A program made the position numbers and the translations under genes. Shown in pieces: positions 8,214 to 15,119 of a stretch of 23,475 nt of DNA; within the stretch, counting starts at the first letter, position 1; every line of letters starts with the position of its first letter. The DNA is from Bacillota bacterium (GTDB lineage: Bacteria > Bacillota > UBA4882 > UBA8346): positions 1 through 23,475 of the forward strand of contig JAEZJQ010000076.1 of the NCBI GenBank assembly GCA_023436305.1, written 5' to 3'. The notes beneath the pieces were generated by a model. It saw nothing but the letters and a program-made list of their open reading frames with translations, had not been told where the DNA came from and did not search any database.

Positions 8214-8329
8214 CCATGATGGTTCAATTATCCTGCCATGCTGGAAAATCCTTTGATCACGGGTTCGATGTCATCCGCCGGAATACCGGACAGTTTATTG
8301 GAGTCCCGGATTTTGTGGCCTAACCCCAT

Positions 8330-8556
8330 ATGGATAGAATTTATGAGGTTATCGACGCCAAAACTTACGCCGCCTTGGGAGTGGATTACTTAAAATACGA
8401 TAAATGCCACCCGGCTCCCGGCAGTGACCGGAAGGCGGATTATGAACGGATGCGGGACGCATTGCTCAAATGCGGCCGCCCATCGTGTATAGCATTTGCG
8501 CCTGGTTTTTTTATTGGTGGGCGCCGGATTGCGGCAACTTGTGGCGGTTTATTTTA
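8330..8556 (+). pseudogene. Frameshifted relic of a GH27 alpha-galactosidase
   Basis: The plus strand from about 8342 encodes IDAKTYAALGVDYLKYDKC and then YERMRDALLKCGRP, the core of the GH27 alpha-galactosidase/melibiase catalytic domain; the Asp of LKYDKC is the family nucleophile. Near 8479 the frame breaks. Homology continues one frame over as IVYSICAWFFYWW and APDCGNLWR, as expected if one C was lost from the CCC that would give Pro-Ile-Val. Nothing recognisable as GH27 is seen before about 8335 or after about 8556, so both ends are missing, about 75 of the usual 380 or more residues remain, and the gene cannot make an enzyme. It lies just upstream of, and divergent from, the intact GH116 gene. 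Confidence 0.8.
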
Positions 8557-8699
8557 TTTTGGCCATTGATAAAACATGAATATAATTGTTTCCAAGATTA
8601 TTCCCGCCAAATTTTGTTTAGACTAATCAATACCACCACCTGCCACGGGATTTTAGAGGGAGTGCCATCATTGCAAAAATTTATTTCCGGCAAATTCCA
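8557..8699. other. Non-coding debris before the polysaccharide operon
   Basis: The frame that held the end of the GH27 relic stays open to 8703 but the translation (LIKHEYNCFQDYSRQ and onward) matches nothing I know. This stretch must hold the promoter of the downstream operon, but I could not pick a convincing -35/-10 pair. Confidence 0.4.
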
Positions 8700-9200
8700 A
8701 TGAAGCTTTTAAATGATCAAGGGAAAATTTTGGGTTTAATTACACCGTTGGATCTGGCGTTGATCATTGTCATTGCATTGATTGGGGCGAAAATCATCGG
8801 AGTTTACCGTCCTATCTCCCCCAAACATAAGGAACGGCAGGTGACTATCGGAATAATAATCCGGGATGCTTCACCATATCTGGCGGAGAGTCTGGTGGTG
8901 GGGCAGGATTTGTTTGATGACGCCACCGGTGCCTATTTGGGAAAGATTCGGGTCATCCGTAGCGAACCTGCCGAACTTTTATTGACCGGGAACGGTGAAA
9001 TACATCTAGCCAAGTCCCCGCGCAACCTGGATCTCCGGTTGGAAATCAGCAAACAGCGGGGCCGGATTGAAACCGGTCTGGCCAGATCGGGTGTGTATCT
9101 CGGAAAAATCGCGGCCCGGGTGGGGAACCCGGTGCGGGCTCATACCCGGTATACGGCGATTAGCGGCGAAATTATATGGGTCAGGATTCATAAACCATGA
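8700..9200 (+). CDS. DUF4330 membrane-anchored protein
   Basis: A 166-residue protein with one N-terminal transmembrane helix (LDLALIIVIALIGAKIIGVY, residues about 18-37) and an extracytoplasmic beta-rich domain with the VTIGIIIRDASPYLAESL pattern of DUF4330. The family has no known biochemical function but is found repeatedly in Firmicutes polysaccharide clusters next to O-antigen-ligase-like and CsaB genes, as here. Its stop overlaps the start of the next gene (ATGA at 9197-9200), so the two are coupled. The ATG at 8700 has only a weak ribosome binding site. Confidence 0.8.
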   Translation: MKLLNDQGKILGLITPLDLALIIVIALIGAKIIGVYRPISPKHKERQVTIGIIIRDASPYLAESLVVGQDLFDDATGAYLGKIRVIRSEPAELLLTGNGEIHLAKSPRNLDLRLEISKQRGRIETGLARSGVYLGKIAARVGNPVRAHTRYTAISGEIIWVRIHKP

Positions 9201-10477
9201 ATCCTCATGGACATGATAGGGGGTATCCCCCTTTATATTGGCCGAAAGCTTTTTGGCGAAATAGTTATTTTGGGCAAATGATTGATTTCTTGCAAAACAG
9301 GGCGGATGCGGCCTGGGTTAAGCTGATTGGCAGGCTGCGTTTTGGAGTCAAGTGGCATCCGTTGATTGAAAGCTTGGCAATCCTCGGCGTGGTCTTTATG
9401 CCGGTTATGTCATCTTGGGGGCTGCTGCTGCCCTTGTTTTTATTGTTATGGATTACCGGAGGACCGGTGAGAAACAATTGGGCTCCTGGAGCCGGCTGGC
9501 TGTTTTTATGGCTTGTTTTGTTGATTAGCGCCTTTTTTAGTCCGGGATTAAGGGCCGGTTTGCCGGTTTTGCTGAGATTCGGTTCCTGGTTTGCTCTGGC
9601 TTGGCTGATTGGACGGACGTTCAGCGCTGCAAAGAGTGAGCGAATTTTAAGATATCTGGTTTACAGCAGTCTTATTTGGCTCTCCATCGGTTTCTGGCAA
9701 CTGTTTTCCGGCATTCCGACACCACAAGGCTGGTTAGGGTTGGAACAAGCCAATATTATTCCGACGCGGATCTATTCGGTGTTTGGAAATCCCAATATAT
9801 TCGCCTTATATTTATTAAGTATATTAATAATTTGCCGATATCTGACTGTAATAAGCACTGTAAAAATCGAAAAATATCTCCTGGCCGGAATAATATCGGT
9901 GGTATTGGTGGCTTTATATTTTACCTACACCCGGATGGCCTGGTTCCTGGCTGCCGTCTGTTTGGGGGTTCGGTTCAATCAAAATTGGTGGCGCATAGGG
10001 TTGTTGGTTGCCGGAATTATAACATTGCTGTTGTTAACATTCCCGGACTTTAATCTGCGTTTGGGAAGTATGATCCATTTTCGTGACAGTTCATTGCAAT
10101 ACCGGTTTCAAATTTGGCGGGGAACAGGACAAGCCTTGCTGGATTACTGGCTCTGGGGAGCCGGGCCCGGCAGTTTTCAGATCATCTACCCTCAATATCA
10201 AATCGGGAATAGCGTCAGCCAGCACGCGCATCAGTTTTATTTACAGTTTTGGCTGGAACATGGCCTTTTCGGTTTACTGGCTTTTTTTGCTGTGCTAAAA
10301 CGTGTTTTAGCCGGTCGTTGGTTGGCAAGACCTTTCACAACAATGAATACACTGGCTATGGCCCCGGTTATATTTTTAATTTACGGTTTTTCGGAAACAT
10401 GGTATATCCATAATTTTAGCGGCGGTTATTTTTGGTTTTTAATCGGGTTATTCCAAGCTTCGCAGGAAATTTCTTGA
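9197..10477 (+). CDS. O-antigen ligase/polymerase-like membrane protein
   Basis: A 426-residue polytopic protein with about ten hydrophobic helices and the Wzy_C/O-antigen-ligase signature. That signature comprises YTRMAWFLAAV near residue 240, then a periplasm-facing loop with WGAGPGSF and SQHAHQFYLQFWLEHGLFG. The paired histidines of HAHQFYL are the usual conserved feature. The family joins or polymerises lipid-linked glycans outside the membrane. With CsaB and a TagA-type transferase downstream, it probably polymerises or ligates a secondary cell-wall polysaccharide; this is inference from context. Its start overlaps the DUF4330 stop. Confidence 0.85.
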   Translation: MNPHGHDRGYPPLYWPKAFWRNSYFGQMIDFLQNRADAAWVKLIGRLRFGVKWHPLIESLAILGVVFMPVMSSWGLLLPLFLLLWITGGPVRNNWAPGAGWLFLWLVLLISAFFSPGLRAGLPVLLRFGSWFALAWLIGRTFSAAKSERILRYLVYSSLIWLSIGFWQLFSGIPTPQGWLGLEQANIIPTRIYSVFGNPNIFALYLLSILIICRYLTVISTVKIEKYLLAGIISVVLVALYFTYTRMAWFLAAVCLGVRFNQNWWRIGLLVAGIITLLLLTFPDFNLRLGSMIHFRDSSLQYRFQIWRGTGQALLDYWLWGAGPGSFQIIYPQYQIGNSVSQHAHQFYLQFWLEHGLFGLLAFFAVLKRVLAGRWLARPFTTMNTLAMAPVIFLIYGFSETWYIHNFSGGYFWFLIGLFQASQEIS

Positions 10478-10526
10478 AAAAAGCGGAAGAGATGAATGGC
10501 CTACAAATGAATTGGATGAATAATAA

Positions 10527-11624
10527 ATGTCCTATACTTGTGTAGTAATATTTGGATATTTCGGCTGTGATAACCTGGGGGATGAAACCAATTTAAGCGA
10601 ATTGGTGGCTTTTTTGCGGAAGATCCAACCGGGAATTGGGATTACGGTGATTTCGGTGTCGCCGGTGGCCACGGCGAAAAAGCTGGGGGTAGAGAGTGTC
10701 GGCAAGTATAATTGGACCGGAATCGCCGAGGTTTTCCGGAAGGCCGATTTACTCATCGGCGGTGGGGGTAGTTTATTTCAAGACCGGAGCAGTTTACGAA
10801 GCTTGTTTTACTATGTAGGGCTCATTTTCTTGGCGCGGCGATTCGGGCTAGACGTTTTTTTATATGGCCAGGGAATTGGGCCGGTTCGTTCCGGGGTTGG
10901 AAAACGCATGGCCCGGTGGGCCTTATCACAAGTCAAGGTTATTAACGCGCGGGACCGGATTTCTCTATTGGCGCTGGAAGGTTTGAGAGTTCACGGACCA
11001 GTGGTCCATCTCACCGCCGAACCTTTATTGTTGAAAGCGCAAATGCCGGAATCCGCAGTGAAACGATATTGGGAGGATATTCCCACCGGGGGAAAATATA
11101 AATTGGGACTGATCCCGCTGGAATTTGAATGGTTAAATATCCGCTTCTGGAGCGGATTATTGGATGTTTTGCGCCGTGATAATCCGGAACTATATTTAAT
11201 GGCCTCCGCCTACGAAGACTTGCGCTTGAATCAAAGACTGTCGAAGGATTTCGGGATTCCGATCCTCCCGGTTGAAAACTGTTGGGAAATGCTGCAAAAA
11301 GCAGTCGGGGGGCTGGATCTGTTGGTGAGCGCCCGGCTCCACGGTTTGGTGGCGGCAGTTATTCAGGGAACGCCATGTTTTGGGCTGGCTTTGGACCCGA
11401 AAATCGATGGTTTTTGCATCCCGCTCCAGATTAATTATTGTCCTTTATCCGCCGATACTCAGCCACTTTCATTAGGGAACCGGATATTGAATGATTTGAA
11501 ACATCCGGTCAACGTCTCAAAAAGCCGGTGGCTTCTGTGGAATTTTTGGCAGAGATACGCCCTCAAGAATCAAACCGTTTTAAAGCATTTTATTATGAGT
11601 ACCCGGGTGCGGGGAAAATCATGA
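10527..11624 (+). CDS. csaB: CsaB polysaccharide pyruvyltransferase
   Basis: A 365-residue member of the polysaccharide pyruvyl transferase family, CsaB type. CsaB adds ketal-linked pyruvate from phosphoenolpyruvate to the secondary cell-wall polysaccharide, the ligand that SLH domains of S-layer proteins bind. Motifs are GYFGCDNLGDE (10-20), where the usual GDEA is GDET; IGGGGSLFQD (77-86); LYGQGIGPV (112-120); and VSARLHGLVAA (267-277) with Arg270 and His272, which correspond to the conserved catalytic pair. Cytoplasmic, no signal peptide. GGATG precedes the ATG. Its last codons overlap the next gene by ATGA. No SLH protein is in the window. Confidence 0.88.
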   Translation: MSYTCVVIFGYFGCDNLGDETNLSELVAFLRKIQPGIGITVISVSPVATAKKLGVESVGKYNWTGIAEVFRKADLLIGGGGSLFQDRSSLRSLFYYVGLIFLARRFGLDVFLYGQGIGPVRSGVGKRMARWALSQVKVINARDRISLLALEGLRVHGPVVHLTAEPLLLKAQMPESAVKRYWEDIPTGGKYKLGLIPLEFEWLNIRFWSGLLDVLRRDNPELYLMASAYEDLRLNQRLSKDFGIPILPVENCWEMLQKAVGGLDLLVSARLHGLVAAVIQGTPCFGLALDPKIDGFCIPLQINYCPLSADTQPLSLGNRILNDLKHPVNVSKSRWLLWNFWQRYALKNQTVLKHFIMSTRVRGKS

Positions 11625-12340
11625 AATCACGGGCATACATCCAAGGAGTTCCGGTGGATTTGCTTTCCAAGTCCGAAGTTTTGACATTGGTTACCAACTG
11701 GCTGGGGACACTGGATCGGTCGCGCCAAGTCATAACCTTGAATGTGTTGATGCTGATGGCGGCTACCCGCGATCTCCAATTCAACCGGATTATCCAAAGG
11801 GCTGACTTAATCACCATGGATGGGCAAGGAATTATCAAGGCGTTACGGAAAAAAGAGCACCGGTCATGGGACCAATATACCGGGATCGATTTAACCAGGG
11901 AACTGCTTTTCTGGTGTTCTGGGCATGATTGTCCGGTCTTCTTTTATGGAGGTTCTCCGGCTGCCGCCTCCGGGTTAGGCCGTTATATTTCCAGCCAATG
12001 GCCGGATTTAACCGTTTTGGGCATCCGGGACGGCTTCCAACATTCTGTAAAAACCCCCGGGATTATTGAAGAACTGGTGTTGAAACGGCCGGGATTATTA
12101 TTGGTGGGACTCGGTTCCCCCGCACAGGAATTTTTTCTGGCGAAGGTATTACCACGTTTAAAGGGCACGGTGGGAATCGGCGTTGGTGGCGCTTTTGACG
12201 TACTGGCCGGATTGAAACCGGAGGCGCCCCGTTTGATCCGTAACCACGGTTGGGAATGGCTGTACCGCATGATTCAGGACCCGGTAAAATTCAAAGGATT
12301 TCCCGATTTGATCCGGTTTTGGTACCGCTGCTTGCGGTGA
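11621..12340 (+). CDS. WecG/TagA/CpsF-family glycosyltransferase
   Basis: A 239-residue GT26 glycosyltransferase. Family members such as TagA transfer N-acetylmannosamine from UDP-ManNAc to an undecaprenyl-linked GlcNAc at the cytoplasmic membrane face. Motifs are VITLN (37-41), ITMDGQG (65-71) with Asp67 at the proposed catalytic-base position, FFYGGSP (107-113), VGLGSPAQE (162-170), GVGGAFDVLAG (187-197) and the C-terminal GWEWLYRMIQDP (210-221). The frame is open from GTG 11528, but ATG 11621 overlaps the csaB stop (ATGA), follows a GGGG element and gives the normal family N-terminus, so it is the likely start. It would make the linkage disaccharide for the polymer handled by the upstream genes. 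Confidence 0.88.
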   Translation: MKSRAYIQGVPVDLLSKSEVLTLVTNWLGTLDRSRQVITLNVLMLMAATRDLQFNRIIQRADLITMDGQGIIKALRKKEHRSWDQYTGIDLTRELLFWCSGHDCPVFFYGGSPAAASGLGRYISSQWPDLTVLGIRDGFQHSVKTPGIIEELVLKRPGLLLVGLGSPAQEFFLAKVLPRLKGTVGIGVGGAFDVLAGLKPEAPRLIRNHGWEWLYRMIQDPVKFKGFPDLIRFWYRCLR

Positions 12341-12529
12341 ACGGTATGGACGAATATGAAGCTGAATCCGGCATATTGCGGATAGTAAAAGGGAATAGTC
12401 CAGTGGATTCATAGGCCTTTTACAAAGGTATTTTGTTTGTCCAGACAGGCCGGAATGAATGTTTATTGGAATTTAGATCCATTTTAGAGGAATGTGGTAT
12501 TTTTAGGGAAAATATATATATTAAGAATT

Positions 12530-12537
12530 GGAGGTGA
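12530..12537 (+). promoter_or_regulatory. Ribosome binding site deciding the YitT start
   Basis: A consensus GGAGGTGA four bases before ATG 12542. It excludes the longer frame open from 12494 as the translated form. Confidence 0.8.
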
Positions 12538-12541
12538 ACTC

Positions 12542-13426
12542 ATGGGTCCCCAATTTATGGCAAAGATTAACTGGAAAGCCATCCGCAGGGAACTGGTTGA
12601 TTATTTGGGCATTATTGCCGGAGTCACTCTTGTGGCCTTGGGATTGGTCTGGCTGCAAATTCCCAATAAGATTGCCGCAGGAGGAGTAAGTGGTCTGGCG
12701 ATTATTATTTATCATATTTGGAGCTGGCCGGTGTCCTGGACTATGCTGATGCTCAATCTGCCTCTTTTATTGGCCTATCTCTGGGTTTTTGGGCTGCATT
12801 ACGGCGTTAAGACATTATTTGGCGCAGCCTTTATCTCCGTAATGGTGGAATTTTGGCAATCAATCATTAAATTATCCCCCCTAACCACCAATAATTTACT
12901 GGCTTCGATCTATGGAGGTGTCATGGTAGGGGTCGGAATGGGGCTGGCTTTCCGGTTCCGCGGGAACACCGGAGGAACTGATCTGGCGGCGCAGTTATTA
13001 AATCGTTTTACCGGGATTCCGGTGGGACAAGCTCTGTTACTGTTTGACGGGGCCATAATCATCCTGGCGGGTATCGTATTTCACAGTGTGGAAATGTCAT
13101 TATATGCCATGATTACCCTTTTTGTTACCAGCAAGGTTCTGGACACGGTATTGGAAGGATTGGATTACGCCAGAGCGGCCTTCATCATATCCGAACATTC
13201 CACCGCCATCGGTGAGAAGATTCTGATCGATCTGAAACGTGGCGCTACCGGGCTATTGGGTAAAGGTTTATACTCAACTGCCCAAAAGGAAGTAATTTTA
13301 TGCGTAATCTCCCGGTTGGAAGTGATTAAATTAAAGGAATTGGTCCGCCAGATTGACCCCAGGGCTTTCATCATCATTACCGATGTTCATGAGGTGTTGG
13401 GGGAAGGGTTTAAGGAATATTATTGA
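12542..13426 (+). CDS. YitT-family membrane protein (DUF161/DUF2179)
   Basis: A 294-residue protein with five to six transmembrane helices, including the characteristic IAAGGVSGLAIIIYH and FRFRGNTGGTDLAAQLLNR segments. It ends in a C-terminal cytoplasmic DUF2179 domain (RGATGLLGKGLYS, LEVIKLKELVRQIDP, IITDVHEVLGEGF). YitT proteins are widespread and often duplicated in Firmicutes; their transported substrate or role is not settled. It begins a new unit 201 bases after the polysaccharide operon, with no good terminator between them. Its TGA overlaps the ATG of the next gene (TGATG at 13424-13428). Confidence 0.92.
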   Translation: MGPQFMAKINWKAIRRELVDYLGIIAGVTLVALGLVWLQIPNKIAAGGVSGLAIIIYHIWSWPVSWTMLMLNLPLLLAYLWVFGLHYGVKTLFGAAFISVMVEFWQSIIKLSPLTTNNLLASIYGGVMVGVGMGLAFRFRGNTGGTDLAAQLLNRFTGIPVGQALLLFDGAIIILAGIVFHSVEMSLYAMITLFVTSKVLDTVLEGLDYARAAFIISEHSTAIGEKILIDLKRGATGLLGKGLYSTAQKEVILCVISRLEVIKLKELVRQIDPRAFIIITDVHEVLGEGFKEYY

Positions 13427-14244
13427 TGTTGCGAGTTGGGAGATACGAGTTACGAGTCCTGAGTCACGAGTTTTTTACCAAAAATAACCGGCGGTTGTTA
13501 TTGATTATCTTTATAGTGGGTTTCATTACTTTGGGGATGATGGGGTTTGTGGCAACGGATGTTTTGGCAAGGGGAGAATCTTCTCGACTTCAGCCGGACA
13601 TCAACCGGCAACTTGAATTTACGGCAGGTTTTGACAGCAACCGTACTCTAGGGGACCGGGTAACAATGTGGGGTCTTTATCAATTTGTGATTGATAATCA
13701 TTACCGGCTTCAGACCGGAGTATCATATAATACCACCACTGGTTTCGTGAATACCATGTTTATCGAACTAGGTTACGAAAGGATTCAGGACGGACTTTTC
13801 GGTTTCCGGCTTAAATTTTTAGGCAATCAGTATGGAGAATACGGAAAGGCCGCCAATTCGCTGATTGCTTATTTGAATTGGGACAATTCCGTATATTCCA
13901 TTGATTTCGGTGTGAATTACCGTTTTCTGAATACAAATGAAGGACAACTCTGGAATATTTTTTATTATGATCCCGTTTCTCCTGAATGTATCTATTATTA
14001 TCAAATCAGCCGCCGGTTTGTGATGAATGAAGGCCGGTATACGCTGGTTGTGGAAATCAATAATAAAGATCCGATGTATGCCGGTAATTTGGGGGCGTAC
14101 GGGCTTTTCCTGAAAAACCGGATTGCAGTCAATGACAAAGTGGCGATTTTGGGGAGTATCGGTTGCCGGCAATCGGGGAGTATCGCCCTTGCCGCCACCT
14201 ACTATAAAACCATGATATATTGGGGTATCGAGGTGAATTTATGA
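13426..14244 (+). CDS. Exported beta-strand-rich protein of unknown function
   Basis: I do not recognise a family. It has 272 residues from ATG 13426. A basic stretch (NNRR) then a hydrophobic segment (LLLIIFIVGFITLGMMGFVA, about 23-42) ends in TDVLARG, which could be a cleaved signal sequence. The remaining 220 residues alternate polar and hydrophobic residues and are rich in Tyr, Phe, Asn and Gly (for example MWGLYQFVIDNHYRLQTGVS), which suggests amphipathic beta strands, as in an outer-membrane barrel or a surface beta sandwich. The first 16 residues are encoded by a degenerate CGAGT repeat and may not be part of the ancestral protein. It is coupled to YitT upstream and to a lipoprotein phosphoesterase downstream (ATGA overlap). 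Confidence 0.7.
   Translation: MLRVGRYELRVLSHEFFTKNNRRLLLIIFIVGFITLGMMGFVATDVLARGESSRLQPDINRQLEFTAGFDSNRTLGDRVTMWGLYQFVIDNHYRLQTGVSYNTTTGFVNTMFIELGYERIQDGLFGFRLKFLGNQYGEYGKAANSLIAYLNWDNSVYSIDFGVNYRFLNTNEGQLWNIFYYDPVSPECIYYYQISRRFVMNEGRYTLVVEINNKDPMYAGNLGAYGLFLKNRIAVNDKVAILGSIGCRQSGSIALAATYYKTMIYWGIEVNL
13431..13472. repeat. Degenerate CGAGT/CTGAGT tandem repeat
   Basis: GCGAGTT, TACGAGT, TACGAGT, CCTGAGT and CACGAGT follow each other at roughly seven-base spacing after GGGAGA. The repeat lies within the first codons of the beta-rich protein gene and immediately after its start. It differs in composition from the flanking sequence and looks like an inserted simple or dispersed repeat. Confidence 0.65.
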
Positions 14245-15062
14245 AACCGGTAATCGCTGTCGCGCTGATATTTTTCGGCCTAATCGCTTTATCGTCCTGC
14301 GGGACAGTTGATTTTTCGGGTCTGATTCATTCCGGTGACGTGGATGATCGGTTTACCGAAAATGCCTTATTACCGGATAAAAGTAACCTGAGTATCAGTG
14401 AAACGGTTTTTTCATTTGTCGTAATTACGGATACCCATATTGAACATGCTTCCCAAGCCAATCTGGCGGCGCTGAAAGACAAGATACTACCGGGAGACAA
14501 GTTTATTCTGGTTTGCGGTGACATTACCCAATGTGGATACCCGGAAGATTATCAGGCATTTTATAACGATATGAATCGAATCGGCTTGCCTTATTTCACG
14601 GCCATTGGTAACCATGATCTTTTTTTCGGGGGCTGGAATAATTATAAGCAAATTTTGGGGAGATCATGTTATTCCTTTACTGCCGGTCCGATTCGATTTA
14701 TCTGCATGGATTCGGCCAACGGTACGCTGGGACGGAAGCAGAAAATGTGGCTTGAGAGTATCTTAAAATCGAAGACCGAACCGCTTTGCTGTGTATTTAC
14801 CCATTTCGAGTTCTTTAGCACGGGGCCATCGAAGAAGCAACAATATACCGATATTGAGGAAGTTTATTATTTAATGCGTCTGTTTGAAACAACCGGCGTT
14901 AATTATGTATTTATGGGTCATTCCCATGTTACGGATTACCGGAAGATTAATAATGTCAATTATTTGAACCTTTCCGATTTTATAGTGAACGATGGCGAAA
15001 AGTTTTTCGTCCGGGTGGAGGTCAATTTCGGAGAAATATCATACCAGCGGGTGAAGCTATAA
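14241..15062 (+). CDS. Lipoprotein calcineurin-like metallophosphoesterase
   Basis: A 273-residue membrane-anchored phosphoesterase. The signal peptide ends in a lipobox, LIALSSC, with Cys20 as the expected lipidated residue, so the enzyme faces outward. The metallophosphoesterase motifs are complete: ITDTH (Asp64, His66), CGDITQCG (Asp94), GNHD (Asn124, His125), FTHFEFF and GHSHV. A dinuclear metal site is therefore likely. The substrate is unknown; family members include phosphodiesterases and acid-phosphatase-like enzymes. The frame is open from 14220, but ATG 14241 follows GAGGTGA and overlaps the previous stop. It is the last gene of the unit, followed by a terminator. Confidence 0.88.
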   Translation: MKPVIAVALIFFGLIALSSCGTVDFSGLIHSGDVDDRFTENALLPDKSNLSISETVFSFVVITDTHIEHASQANLAALKDKILPGDKFILVCGDITQCGYPEDYQAFYNDMNRIGLPYFTAIGNHDLFFGGWNNYKQILGRSCYSFTAGPIRFICMDSANGTLGRKQKMWLESILKSKTEPLCCVFTHFEFFSTGPSKKQQYTDIEEVYYLMRLFETTGVNYVFMGHSHVTDYRKINNVNYLNLSDFIVNDGEKFFVRVEVNFGEISYQRVKL

Positions 15063-15065
15063 ATG

Positions 15066-15097
15066 AAAAACCGGGGAAACATGCTACCCCGGTTTTT
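15066..15097. terminator. Bidirectional terminator between convergent units
   Basis: An 11-bp stem, AAAAACCGGGG at 15066-15076 pairing with CCCCGGTTTTT at 15087-15097, with a 10-base loop and T-runs in both directions. It ends the phosphoesterase gene from the left and the xyl operon from the right. Confidence 0.9.
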
Positions 15098-15119
15098 TTA
15101 TCCAGTTGTGATTGAAATA

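Noticed and set aside
12353..12412. Very short ORF (MDEYEAES...) and a CCTTT-TAC-AAAGG hairpin after the TagA-type gene
   Set aside because: The ORF has no ribosome binding site and about 22 codons; the hairpin is only 5 bp and is not followed by a proper T-run.
13431..13472. CRISPR-like array
   Set aside because: The units are about seven bases, degenerate and without spacers; it is a simple repeat.
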